The notes under the pieces: model-generated
Seen by the model: only the letters and a program-made list of their open reading frames with translations
The model's database searches: none
What the model was told of the DNA's origin: nothing
Position numbers and translations under genes: made by a program
Shown here: positions 1 through 7,703 of the stretch, piece by piece
How positions within the stretch are numbered: position 1 is the stretch's first letter
Layout of the letters: every line of letters starts with the position of its first letter
Source: Oscillospiraceae bacterium
GTDB lineage: Bacteria; Bacillota; Clostridia; Oscillospirales; CAG-272
DNA length: 32,308 nt
Assembly (NCBI GenBank): GCA_015063395.1
Contig: SVUF01000009.1
Location: 1-32,308 of the forward strand
Direction of reading: 5' to 3'

Positions 1-1123
1 TTACAAACTCGTGCATACAGATCACGTCATATGGCATTGTATAAAGATCCTTCAGACGAGCCATCATATAGTTTGCATTGAGAACTGCATTTGTAGAAGC
101 CTCTGTGATGCCCTCGCGTCCGAGAGTCATAATATACGTGAGTGCCTTGAGCACTACAAGGAAGTTACCGCCAAATGCCTTAACCTCACCGATTGACTGC
201 TCAGCTTTTGCAGATACATAGCCGTTTTCTGTAAGAGTGGGACAGATTCCGGGAAGGAAAGGACGGAGAAATTCCTTACATCCAACAGGTCCTGATCCGG
301 GACCGCCGCCGCCGTGGGGAGTTGAAAATGTCTTGTGGAGATTGATGTGGATGACGTCAAATCCCATATCGCCGGGACGTACAACACCCATAACTGCATT
401 GAGGTTTGCTCCGTCATAGTAGCAAAGACCGCCTGCATCGTGTACAGTTTTTGTAATTTCAAGAATATTCTTATCAAACACACCAACGGTATTGGGGTTT
501 GTAAGCATAAGTCCCGCTGTATCCTCGCCAACCGCATTGCGAAGCGCCTCAAGATCTACGCATCCATCGGAGTTTGATGGGATATTTACAATTGTAAATC
601 CGCACATTACAGCGGAAGCAGGGTTTGTTCCGTGAGCAGAGTCGGGAACAATGATCTTCGTTCTCTTGGTTTCACCCTTTGCCTCAAGATAAGCCTTGAT
701 GAGAAGAAGTCCTGTGAACTCACCGTGTGCTCCTGCCGCTCCTTGGAGAGTAACAGCATCCATACCGGAAATTGCCGCAAGATATTCCTCTGTCTTTGCA
801 AGAACCTCAAGACAACCCTGTACTGCATAATCGGGAGCCTTGGGGTGAACCTTTGTAAAGCCCTTAAGGGAAGCCATTTCTTCGTTAATCTTGGGATTGT
901 ACTTCATTGTACAAGAGCCAAGGGGATAAAATCCATCATTTACGCCATGCACTCTCTTGGCGATCTCTGTATAATGACGAGAAAGCTCGTTTTCAGAAAC
1001 GTGAGGAAGGTTGAGCTTTGTCTGTCGCTTCTGATCCTCGGGCATTTCATAAACGGGAACATCACAGGAGGGAACTATTCCAAGATACTGACCTTCGTGG
1101 CCGCGTTCAAATATAAGCTTCAT
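1..1123 (-). CDS. gcvPB: Glycine dehydrogenase (decarboxylating) subunit 2, C-terminally truncated by the window edge
   Basis: This is the second half of the split P-protein of the glycine cleavage system. With subunit 1 it decarboxylates glycine with PLP and passes the aminomethyl group to the lipoyl arm of GcvH. The reading frame is open from the ATG at 1123 to the left edge. It gives 374 codons of the usual 480 or so, so roughly the last 110 residues lie outside the window. The PLP lysine is visible as Lys264 in NLHKTFSTPHGGGGPGSGP, followed by the glycine-rich loop typical of the family. SAHGTNPASA (Ser/His/Thr of the active site) is also present. The start overlaps the gcvPA stop as TAATG, so the two subunits are probably translationally coupled. 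No frameshift was seen. Confidence 0.96.
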   Translation of the reverse strand, partial: MKLIFERGHEGQYLGIVPSCDVPVYEMPEDQKRQTKLNLPHVSENELSRHYTEIAKRVHGVNDGFYPLGSCTMKYNPKINEEMASLKGFTKVHPKAPDYAVQGCLEVLAKTEEYLAAISGMDAVTLQGAAGAHGEFTGLLLIKAYLEAKGETKRTKIIVPDSAHGTNPASAVMCGFTIVNIPSNSDGCVDLEALRNAVGEDTAGLMLTNPNTVGVFDKNILEITKTVHDAGGLCYYDGANLNAVMGVVRPGDMGFDVIHINLHKTFSTPHGGGGPGSGPVGCKEFLRPFLPGICPTLTENGYVSAKAEQSIGEVKAFGGNFLVVLKALTYIMTLGREGITEASTNAVLNANYMMARLKDLYTMPYDVICMHEFV

Positions 1124-2433
1124 TATGCAATTACCTCCTTGATTATTTCAACGGTTTTATCGATTTCTGCCTTTGTTACTACCTCGGTAGCACAGAAAAT
1201 TACACCCTTGTCTGTGGGATATCCGCCGAGAATTCCGTTTTCCTCAAGCTTTGCAAGAACCTTATCGGCATCGGGAAGCTTTACTGTAAATTCATGGAAA
1301 AACTCACCGTTAAACACGGGAGCAACACCGATCTTTGCAAGCTCGGAAGCAAAATAGTGAGCCTTGCTCATTGAGTTTTCTGCAACTGACTTCATTCCGA
1401 TTTCGCCCATTGCAGACATATAAACTGCCGCTGTAAGCGCACAAAGAGCCTGGTTTGAGCAGATATTTGATGACGCCTTTTCACGTCTGATGTGCTGTTC
1501 TCTTGCCTGAAGTGTAAGAACAAATCCGCGCTGACCGTTCTTGTCAACTGTTTCGCCGACAATTCTTCCGGGAAGCTTTCTTGCCATTGCGGATCTTGCC
1601 GCCATGAAGCCAAGGTAAGGTCCTCCGAACGCTATGGGCATACCAAGAGGCTGTCCTTCGCCAACTGCGATATCCGCTCCGCACTCTGCAGGGGTCTTCA
1701 TCACTGCAAGAGCGATGGGATTGCAGTTCATAATATATTTTGCACCCTTTGCATGTACGATCTCTCCGATCTCTGTTGCATCCTCAAAAATACCGTAGTA
1801 ATTAGGTGTCTGGAGAATGAAGCATGCAGCAGTATCCGTAAGTGCCTCTGCAAGTGCTTCTTTGTCTGTCTTTCCCTCTTTTTCGGGAATTACAACAACC
1901 TCTGCTCCGCTTCCGTAACAATATGTTTTGAGAACCTTGATGTATTCAGGGTTTACAGTTTCGGAAACATACACTGTGCTTCTCTTTCTTTCACGGCACA
2001 TAGCTGCAGCCTCTGCTGTAGCGGTTGCTCCGTCATATACAGATGCATTGGACACATCCATGCCTGTGATTGAGCAGATCATTGTCTGATATTCAAAAAT
2101 TGATTGAAGGATACCCTGGCTGATCTCCGCCTGATAGGGTGTATATGCAGTTACAAGCTGCTCCTTGTTTACAACACTCTTAACGATTGCGGGAATATAG
2201 TGATTATATGCTCCCACACCTCTGAGTATTGTTTTGAATATTACGTTTTTATCTGCAATTTCGTTGATTTTCTCCGAAACCTCAATTTCGGAAAGACCCG
2301 CAGGAATCGGTGCGCCGTCTTTAAGGAGCATTTCCTCGGGTACGTCTGAAAACAACTCGGCTACACTTGATACTCCGATGACTTTAAGCATCGCTTCTCT
2401 TTCAGCCTTGCTGTTTGGTACATAACTTCCCAT
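1123..2433 (-). CDS. gcvPA: Glycine dehydrogenase (decarboxylating) subunit 1
   Basis: This is the N-terminal half of the two-subunit P-protein of glycine cleavage, 436 aa, the normal size. It has the fold-type I PLP enzyme layout but, as expected for this half, no PLP lysine; that residue is on GcvPB. Recognisable blocks are YTPYQAEISQGILQSIFEYQ, a conserved signature near the N-terminus, and VGEGQPLGMPIAFGGPYLG in the middle. The ATG at 2433 is preceded by AAAGG about 11 bases upstream, a slightly long spacing. It is followed immediately by gcvPB (TAATG overlap). It is separated from gcvH by a terminator and a block of palindromic repeats, so it may need its own promoter. I could not identify a convincing one. 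Confidence 0.96.
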   Translation of the reverse strand: MGSYVPNSKAEREAMLKVIGVSSVAELFSDVPEEMLLKDGAPIPAGLSEIEVSEKINEIADKNVIFKTILRGVGAYNHYIPAIVKSVVNKEQLVTAYTPYQAEISQGILQSIFEYQTMICSITGMDVSNASVYDGATATAEAAAMCRERKRSTVYVSETVNPEYIKVLKTYCYGSGAEVVVIPEKEGKTDKEALAEALTDTAACFILQTPNYYGIFEDATEIGEIVHAKGAKYIMNCNPIALAVMKTPAECGADIAVGEGQPLGMPIAFGGPYLGFMAARSAMARKLPGRIVGETVDKNGQRGFVLTLQAREQHIRREKASSNICSNQALCALTAAVYMSAMGEIGMKSVAENSMSKAHYFASELAKIGVAPVFNGEFFHEFTVKLPDADKVLAKLEENGILGGYPTDKGVIFCATEVVTKAEIDKTVEIIKEVIA

Positions 2434-2871
2434 ATTGTCTTCTACCTTTCTTTTTATTATTATTTCAGGGCTTCGCCCCGAACCCGCTTGGTTCTTTTTG
2501 TTTTTTCAGGGCTTCGCCCCGAACCCCACCAAACTTTTTTGTAAAAAAGTTTGGATCAAAAAACTTTAATAATTGGGGATTATTTTTATTTTTAGTTTGT
2601 GCATCTTGGGTTATTAGTGTGTTTTTGGGAACAATGATTAATTCTTTCTTCGTAGGGGCGAACTGTGTTCGCCCGTTATAAAATACGTAAAACAAGCATT
2701 TTCGGACGACCGCAGGTCGTCCCTACGAGGTAAATACGATTTAATTATTGTTTTTTCGGGAGGAGCAAGCCCCTCCCCTACAGGGTTTTGCTAACCACGA
2801 TGCCTTGCTCAACTCGGCTTTCGCTTGTTTTTGGTAAGTGACTAACAAACCAAACATTCCTCGCACCAACT
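2434..2871. repeat. Block of palindromic intergenic repeats between gcvPA and gcvH
   Basis: No gene is present here. Two near-identical copies of CAGGGCTTCGCCCCGAACCC lie at about 2466-2485 and 2507-2526. The second runs into a perfect 12-bp hairpin with arms 2529-2540 and 2543-2554 (CCAAACTTTTTT). Next are three short palindromes sharing a GTAGGG-type edge. GGGCGAAC/GTTCGCCC is at 2656-2674. GGACGACC/GGTCGTCC at 2704-2722 is in the opposite orientation. GGGAGG/CCTCCC at 2758-2777 is also inverted. The elements look like REP/MITE-type dispersed repeats that have accumulated in one gap. Related hairpins occur at about 5810-5842 and 28928-28955. Confidence 0.8.
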
Positions 2872-2907
2872 AAAAAATGGGAAAACCTATTTTAAAAGGT
2901 TTTCCCA
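2872..2907 (-). terminator. Rho-independent terminator downstream of gcvH
   Basis: An 11-bp perfect stem TGGGAAAACCT/AGGTTTTCCCA (2878-2888 with 2897-2907) has an 8-nt loop. It is followed on the minus strand by six T residues (2877-2872). It lies 57 bases beyond the gcvH stop and would end the gcvT-gcvH transcript before gcvPA. Confidence 0.85.
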
Positions 2908-2963
2908 TAAAAACCCTTAATATTTTGCTAAAAAGGATTCAAGTATTTTGCTTTAATGAATGA

Positions 2964-3338
2964 TTACTGAGCGATAAGTGCCTCGTACTCTTCAGCTGTA
3001 AGGAATTCAGCCTCTGCTGTGATTGCAGAAACCTTAACAAACCATGCTTCATAAGGTGTTTCGTTAATAAGCTGGGGAGCATCAAGAAGCTCTTCATTTA
3101 CTGCTTCAACTGTTCCGGAAACAGGAGAATATACATCGGAAACTGCTTTTACAGACTCAACGTCTGCAAATGTTTCTTCAACTGTAACGATATCGCCTTC
3201 CTGAGGAAGATTTACATATACAAGGTCGCCAAGCTCGCTCTGAGCAAAGTCTGTAAGTCCAACGTATGCTGTTCCGTCCTCATTTTTCTTAACCCACTCG
3301 TGTGATTTTGTGTAAAGTAATTCCTTTGGAATGTTCAT
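2964..3338 (-). CDS. gcvH: Glycine cleavage system H protein
   Basis: This is the lipoyl carrier of the glycine cleavage system, shuttling the aminomethyl group from P-protein to T-protein and then electrons to L-protein. Its 124 aa is the standard length. The lipoylation lysine is Lys64 in [18 protein letters not shown], and the N-terminal SHEWV motif is present at residues 12-16. A good SD, GGAGG, sits 7 bases before the ATG at 3338. It lies 58 bp downstream of gcvT without an obvious terminator and is probably co-transcribed with it. The dihydrolipoamide dehydrogenase (L-protein) and lipoate-attachment genes are not in the window. Confidence 0.97.
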   Translation of the reverse strand: MNIPKELLYTKSHEWVKKNEDGTAYVGLTDFAQSELGDLVYVNLPQEGDIVTVEETFADVESVKAVSDVYSPVSGTVEAVNEELLDAPQLINETPYEAWFVKVSAITAEAEFLTAEEYEALIAQ

Positions 3339-3396
3339 AATTAACCTCCGATAAAAATTATATTATTTTTAATTATTTCAAGCCGCTTAACAAGGC

Positions 3397-4500
3397 TTAT
3401 TTGTCCTTTTTAATGAAGGGAAGCTTTACGACCTTTCCCTCAACCTTTCTGCCGCGCACATCGATTTCAAGTGTTGTATCAACAACAGCATATTCCTTCT
3501 CAACGTATCCCATAGCAACAGCATGTCCAATGAATGGGCAGTGTGTTCCGGAGCTTACCCAACCGATCTCCTGTCCGTCCTTGAAGATCTTGCACTGCTC
3601 TCTTGCAATTCCTCTGCCTGTAATCTCAATTCCGACTCTCTTGATCTTGGGCTCTCCTCTTGCGATGATTGCCTCCTTACCAATAAAGTCCTCCTTGTCC
3701 ATTTTTACGAAAAATCCAAGAGATGCTTCCTTGGGAGAGATCTCGTCATTCATTTCGTGACCGTAAAGGGGCATGGATGCCTCAAGACGAAGTGTATCAC
3801 GTGCGCCAAGTCCGCAGGGAATCAGCCCATCTTCCTTACCAACCTCAAGAAGTGTCATAAACAGAGCCTCTGCATCCTCTGCCTTGCAATACAGTTCGTA
3901 GCCCGCTTCTCCTGTATAGCCCGTTCTGGAAACGATAACCTCTGTAATATCTCCCTTATTTGTCTTGAGAGTTACACCGGGGATAAATGTATAGTATTTT
4001 GTGGGTATATCTGCCTCGTTGCAGATTTTTTTAAGGATAACTTCTGAAACAGGTCCCTGAAGAGCGATCTGTGCAACGCCCTCTGAAATATCTGTGAGAG
4101 TTACATCTCCCGAAATATGCGCCTTGATCCATTCGTAGTCCTTTTCATGATTCGCAGCATTTACAACAAGAAGGTACTTTTCAGGTCCCATACGATAAAC
4201 CATAAGGTCATCAACGATACCGCCGTTTTCGTTACACATGGGAGAATACTTTACCTGTCCGTCAACCATTTCCTCAATATGTACTGTTGTGAGCATATTT
4301 ACGTTTTTCAGTGCATCGGGGCCCTCGAGAACCAACTCCGCCATGTGAGAAACATCAAAAAGTCCTGCCTTGGTACGAACCGCCATGTGTTCTGTAATAA
4401 CGCCTGTTGCATACTGTACGGGAAGAAGATATCCTGCAAAAGGAACGATCTTTCCGCCAAGGGCAACGTGGCAATCATAAAGTGGTGTTTTCTTTTCCAT
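3397..4500 (-). CDS. gcvT: Glycine cleavage system T protein (aminomethyltransferase)
   Basis: This enzyme transfers the methylene group from aminomethyl-lipoyl-GcvH to tetrahydrofolate and releases ammonia. The chosen start is the ATG at 4500 (protein [11 protein letters not shown], 367 aa). GGAG lies about 7 bases upstream, and T-protein homologues begin with this sequence. An in-frame ATG at 4563 would add 21 basic residues, lies upstream of the SD and is unlikely. Family blocks are [16 protein letters not shown] near residue 50, [14 protein letters not shown] around residue 190 and [22 protein letters not shown] around residue 230. It is the first gene of the gcv cluster, behind a sigma-A-type promoter at 4588-4616. 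Confidence 0.97.
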   Translation of the reverse strand: MEKKTPLYDCHVALGGKIVPFAGYLLPVQYATGVITEHMAVRTKAGLFDVSHMAELVLEGPDALKNVNMLTTVHIEEMVDGQVKYSPMCNENGGIVDDLMVYRMGPEKYLLVVNAANHEKDYEWIKAHISGDVTLTDISEGVAQIALQGPVSEVILKKICNEADIPTKYYTFIPGVTLKTNKGDITEVIVSRTGYTGEAGYELYCKAEDAEALFMTLLEVGKEDGLIPCGLGARDTLRLEASMPLYGHEMNDEISPKEASLGFFVKMDKEDFIGKEAIIARGEPKIKRVGIEITGRGIAREQCKIFKDGQEIGWVSSGTHCPFIGHAVAMGYVEKEYAVVDTTLEIDVRGRKVEGKVVKLPFIKKDK

Positions 4501-4581
4501 TTTTAAACTCCATCTCCGACGGTAAAAATAAATTTTATCTGACAGTGTCCGTCGGTCTGTCAAGGGTAAAATATACTTATC
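4501..4581 (-). promoter_or_regulatory. gcvT leader with two mutually exclusive pairings
   Basis: This is the roughly 80-nt predicted 5' leader of gcvT. In the minus-strand RNA, TGACAG (4562-4557) can pair with CTGTCA (4545-4540), placing CCGACGG in the loop. Alternatively CCGACGG can pair with CCGTCGG (4522-4516), which touches the ribosome-binding region. The two pairings cannot form together. A third inverted repeat, ATATACTT/AAGTATAT (4571-4578 with 4587-4594), overlaps the -10 box and probable start site and could be an operator. No glycine-riboswitch core is recognisable. Confidence 0.35.
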
Positions 4582-4587
4582 ACATAA

Positions 4588-4616
4588 AGTATATCTTATT
4601 TTTTTTCATATTGCAA
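4588..4616 (-). promoter_or_regulatory. Sigma-A-type promoter of gcvT
   Basis: On the minus strand, -35 TTGCAA (4616-4611), a 17-nt spacer and -10 TATACT (4593-4588) stand about 88 bases upstream of the gcvT ATG. They lie just beyond the stop codon of the upstream methyltransferase gene. Confidence 0.7.
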
Positions 4617-4632
4617 GTGGTTTTTAGAAATT

Positions 4633-5793
4633 TTAATTAATTTTACAATTAAATCCGCTGTTTTTTGCCCCGCTCTTTATATTGCCTTTAAAATACTGAT
4701 AGTATGAGCAGCGTATCATTCCATTATAAAGCTTACGTACCTTGTCCGCTCTTCTTCCGTAAAGTGCTTCAAAATTATCCGCAGATGAAATTATATATAT
4801 CTGCCATGAATCAAGAGTCTTGAAATGCCTTCCCATATCACGGTACAGTCGGAAGGTCTCCTCCTCCGTCATCAGTCTTTCTCCGTATGGCGGATTGCAC
4901 ACCACCGTTCCCCTTCTGCCCCCCGTGACAATGGAAAGAGCATCTCTTTGGAACGCCTTTATATACCTGCCCATTCCCGCTCTTGCAATATTATCCCTTG
5001 TAATCCTTACGCAATCCTCGGAAATGTCAGATGCATATGCCTCAAAGCAGCAATCTGTTTTTATATTATCGTGCGCCTCCTCAAATGCTTCCCTCCACCA
5101 ATCTGCATCAATCTGCGGAAAGCTTTCTGCCGCAAAATGACGGTTGATTCCCGGAGCCGTATTTGACATAAGCAGAGCCGCCTCAATCGGTATGGTTCCG
5201 CTTCCGCACATTGGATCCCAGAACAGCACGTCCTCTCTTGGACGCGCAATGGTTGCAAGAGCCGCCGCAAGTGTTTCTCTGATCGGCGCCGCATTCGACT
5301 CTGTGCGGTATCCCCTCTTATGCAGAGGAGCTCCGCTTGTATCGATCATTAACCATGTTCTGTCCTTTAACATGAAAAACTCTACCTTATATAATATTCC
5401 GATTTCCTCAAACCAACTCACACGGTAAACAGACGTAAGTCTCTTTACAATCGCCTTTTTTATAATGGATTGGCAATCGGGTATACTTGTTAAAGTGGAT
5501 TTTATAGAATGTCCTGTTACAGGGAACACATCCTTTTCTCCTATAAAATCCTCCCACGGAAGCTTTGCTGTTTCGTCAAAAAGCTCTGTAAAGCTTGAAG
5601 CATTGAATTCTCCCATGATAATGTATACTCTTTCCGCATACCTGAGATTGATGTTAAGTCTCGGTATATCCTCAACATCCGCTTCAAATATTACCCTTCC
5701 GTCAATGGTCTCCATTCTGTTGTAACCAAGCTCCGTGATCTCCTCACCAAGTAATTTTTCAAGTCCAAAAAGACATGTTGCCGCAAATTTCAT
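4633..5793 (-). CDS. THUMP-domain class I SAM-dependent RNA methyltransferase (RlmL/YpsC/Trm14 family)
   Basis: This is a probable N2-methylguanine methyltransferase acting on rRNA or tRNA. The start is the ATG at 5793 (MKFAATCLFG, 386 aa), with AGGAG six bases upstream. The longer frame to 5856 reads through a hairpin repeat and is not used. Residues 1-160 correspond to the ferredoxin-like plus THUMP RNA-binding region. The rest is the UPF0020 methyltransferase domain, with SAM motif I DPMCGSGT at 193-200 and the catalytic NPPYGERL at 300-307. That NPPY motif is typical of enzymes methylating exocyclic amino groups of guanine. Length and layout match YpsC-type enzymes rather than the fused E. 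coli RlmKL. The exact target base cannot be read from sequence. No terminator separates it from gcvT. Confidence 0.9.
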   Translation of the reverse strand: MKFAATCLFGLEKLLGEEITELGYNRMETIDGRVIFEADVEDIPRLNINLRYAERVYIIMGEFNASSFTELFDETAKLPWEDFIGEKDVFPVTGHSIKSTLTSIPDCQSIIKKAIVKRLTSVYRVSWFEEIGILYKVEFFMLKDRTWLMIDTSGAPLHKRGYRTESNAAPIRETLAAALATIARPREDVLFWDPMCGSGTIPIEAALLMSNTAPGINRHFAAESFPQIDADWWREAFEEAHDNIKTDCCFEAYASDISEDCVRITRDNIARAGMGRYIKAFQRDALSIVTGGRRGTVVCNPPYGERLMTEEETFRLYRDMGRHFKTLDSWQIYIISSADNFEALYGRRADKVRKLYNGMIRCSYYQYFKGNIKSGAKNSGFNCKIN

Positions 5794-5809
5794 TTTTTCT
5801 CCTTTTTTC

Positions 5810-6023
5810 GGGGAGAAACTTTTTGAAAAAAGGTTTCTCCCCATACCCCTCTTCAAAAACTTTTGAAAAAAGGTACTAAATATTTATTTTAGTTGTTCTT
5901 TGCTTTTTGTTTATTTAATTTTAGCGCCGTGCTGTTTTTGAAAAAAACTTTCCCCATACCCTTCTTCAAAAACTTTTAAAAAAAGGTACTAAATATTTAT
6001 TTTAGTTGTTCTTTACTATTTAT
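5810..6023. repeat. Hairpin plus two direct copies of an ~85-bp repeat, offset 113 bp
   Basis: The 320-bp gap upstream of the methyltransferase has no gene. A hairpin with perfect 10-bp arms GGGGAGAAAC/GTTTCTCCCC (5810-5819 with 5833-5842) begins just before its SD. A segment from about 5822 to 5906 recurs at about 5936-6019 with few changes. Matching marks are CTTCAAAAACTTTT and GGTACTAAATATTTATTTTA (5872 and 5985, offset 113). The first copy carries the full hairpin and the second a degenerate one. It belongs to the same hairpin family as the elements near 2529 and 28928. Confidence 0.8.
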
Positions 6024-6113
6024 TCTTGTGTTTTCTGCTGTTAACAGCCCACACTTCCCATTATATATTTTTATTGTATCAAAAATAAACAGGGTTGTCA
6101 ACGGGAAATTTTA

Positions 6114-6590
6114 CTATTCTCCCGAAAAACCGTAAACAAAGCCATCGGGAGCGGCAGAGCATATATCCCCTCCTATAACTCGGCTTCGGTACACTATGAC
6201 GTTTGCATAAACAGTTCCCTCATATCCCTCAAAATTTGTAACCTCAAATGTATACCTTGTCACAGTTTTGCGCTTATATTTTGAAAGATCAAGTCCCTGC
6301 TTTTTTTGAATTTCATTATAATTTACAAACACCTTGTCAAATTCATCAGGAATTGTGACCTCCTCGCTGACAGGCTCCCCCTCCTTAAGTTCCCATCCGA
6401 ATGACGAGAGAAAATCCTTTATATCGGATATTCCCCCAATTCCGTCATAATTGACATTTCCTGCCGCAAGACTGTTGTCGCCCTGATCCGCAAGGGGTAT
6501 CACTGCGATCAGCGTACCGAGAACGGTAACGCAAAGAAAACACGCAAGAATGAATTTTAAGCTTGATGCTCGTACTGACCAAATAAACAT
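6114..6590 (-). CDS. DUF4830 domain-containing membrane or secreted protein
   Basis: This 158-aa protein has one hydrophobic N-terminal segment (about residues 10-32) that acts as a TM anchor or uncleaved signal. An extracytoplasmic domain follows. The stretch GWELKEGEP...VTIPDEFDKVFVNYNEIQKKQGLDLSKYKRK matches my recollection of DUF4830, a small Bacillota family of unknown function. Such proteins end in a YANVIVYRSRVIGGD-like strand and a short C-terminal GFVYGF block, as here. The ATG at 6590 has GGAG six bases upstream. It is divergent from yqeG. No catalytic residues are evident, and no function can be assigned. Confidence 0.75.
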   Translation of the reverse strand: MFIWSVRASSLKFILACFLCVTVLGTLIAVIPLADQGDNSLAAGNVNYDGIGGISDIKDFLSSFGWELKEGEPVSEEVTIPDEFDKVFVNYNEIQKKQGLDLSKYKRKTVTRYTFEVTNFEGYEGTVYANVIVYRSRVIGGDICSAAPDGFVYGFSGE

Positions 6591-6669
6591 ATAGCTCCTC
6601 CAAATTAATTTTTATGGTATAATTTATATTTACGCCACAGAAAAACTATGTATTTATTCAAAATAATTG

Positions 6670-6698
6670 TTGTAATATTTACATTTATCTGCTATAAT
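6670..6698 (+). promoter_or_regulatory. Promoter of yqeG
   Basis: -35 TTGTAA (6670-6675), 17-nt spacer, -10 TATAAT (6693-6698), 42 bases upstream of the yqeG start. Confidence 0.65.
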
Positions 6699-6740
6699 TA
6701 TATATGGCGTTAAATAACTACGGATCAAAGGAGGCAGGAA

Positions 6741-7259
6741 TTGAAAAAGTTTTTTACACCCGATCATTATTTTGATGATCTTGACAGTATAAACGGCGAG
6801 TTTTTCAAAAAAAATAACATAAAAATTATTTTTTGCGACATAGACAATACTCTTGTGAGATATTCCGAAAGATCTGTTACAGATTATTCCGCGAGATTTT
6901 TAAAAAGAGCAGCCTCAGAGGGTATAAAGGTCGTGCTTCTTTCCAACAACACCGATGAAAGCAGAGGCAAGATGTTTCACCAAAAGGACAGAGTCATTTC
7001 CTTCCCGAACGCTAAAAAGCCCATGTTCTCCAAGAAACTTATTACAAATATGCTCAAGAAATTCGGAATTGAAAAAAAGAACGCCTTGGTTGTGGGAGAT
7101 CAGATATTCACCGATGTTTTAGCAGGCAGATTTTGCAATGTCAAGACCCTGCTCGTTGACCCTCTCGGTCCTTCAATGCTTCCTTTTTTTGAGGTCAAAA
7201 GGTTTTTTGAAAAACCTATAAAACGCAACTTTATAAAAAAATACGGAAAAAATGTCTAA
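6741..7259 (+). CDS. yqeG: YqeG family HAD-type phosphatase
   Basis: This is a HAD-superfamily IIIA phosphatase, 172 aa, the normal family length. The family role is uncertain; some relatives act on phosphatidylglycerophosphate. HAD motifs are visible in order: I, FCDIDNTLV (Asp33 nucleophile and Asp35); II, VVLLSNN (Asn69/70 region); III, Lys93 in NAKKP; IV, VVGDQIFTD (Asp120, Asp125). The start is a TTG at 6741 with a very strong SD (AAAGGAGG) 6-7 bases upstream. No alternative ATG fits the conserved N-terminus. It is followed 24 bp later by the dehydroquinase-like gene and probably forms an operon with it. Confidence 0.92.
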   Translation: MKKFFTPDHYFDDLDSINGEFFKKNNIKIIFCDIDNTLVRYSERSVTDYSARFLKRAASEGIKVVLLSNNTDESRGKMFHQKDRVISFPNAKKPMFSKKLITNMLKKFGIEKKNALVVGDQIFTDVLAGRFCNVKTLLVDPLGPSMLPFFEVKRFFEKPIKRNFIKKYGKNV

Positions 7260-7283
7260 TTATTAAATTAAGGCGGTGGAATT

Positions 7284-7703
7284 ATGCGGATTATGGTTAT
7301 AAACGGTCCCGGTGCTTGGATTCTCGGCAGAGAAGAAATTGAAAACAGCGGCAACGACAGCTTGTTTGATATTATTCAAAGAGTCAACGAAATCGCAGAG
7401 GACTATGACGCCGAGGTTGAATTTGTCAAAACCAATTTTGAGGGTGAGATCATTGAATCCCTTTACCTTGCCCACGAGGAATTTGACGGCGTGATCCTTG
7501 ACGCAGGCGGATATGCTCTTTCTTCCTATGCAATTGCCGAGGCGATCAATGCAATTAATGTTCCCGTAATTGAGGTTTGCCCAAGAAAAAACACGTTTTT
7601 TGCAGATAAACCTTCAATCATCAAGCCCTTTTGCCAAGGCAGCATCAGCGGTCTTGGATCATCCGTATATACCCTTGCACTTGAAGCGCTTCTTGCGCCC
7701 TGA
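7284..7703 (+). CDS. Type II 3-dehydroquinate dehydratase-like protein with replaced catalytic residues
   Basis: This 139-aa protein is collinear with AroQ (type II dehydroquinase, shikimate pathway). Shared marks are the N-terminal MVINGP, the NFEGEIIE block (SNHEGELID in AroQ) and the C-terminal GLGSSVYTLALEAL. By my alignment to the M. tuberculosis enzyme, every residue of the known active site differs: Asn12 to Gly10, Arg19 to Glu17, Tyr24 to Ser22, Asn75 to Asp73, His81 to Leu79 and His101 to Cys99. The HxSNxHxRE segment has become CPRKNTFFAD and is about two residues shorter. It is therefore unlikely to be a dehydroquinase and is better seen as a pseudoenzyme or repurposed paralogue. 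The ATG at 7284 has a moderate SD (AAGGCGG). The frame is intact and well conserved elsewhere, which argues against a decaying pseudogene. Confidence 0.8.
   Translation: MRIMVINGPGAWILGREEIENSGNDSLFDIIQRVNEIAEDYDAEVEFVKTNFEGEIIESLYLAHEEFDGVILDAGGYALSSYAIAEAINAINVPVIEVCPRKNTFFADKPSIIKPFCQGSISGLGSSVYTLALEALLAP

Noticed and set aside
632-1357. Long open frame on the plus strand (241 codons)
   Set aside because: It lies antisense to gcvPB/gcvPA, has no SD or recognisable domain, and the opposite strand encodes clear glycine dehydrogenase.
4501-4563. Extended gcvT N-terminus
   Set aside because: The extra 21 codons would cover the leader and the good SD. T-protein homologues begin at the MEKKTPLY-type sequence.
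4501-4581. Glycine riboswitch upstream of gcvT
   Set aside because: I looked for it because of the gene context, but the leader is too short for the usual tandem form and I see none of the conserved aptamer core.
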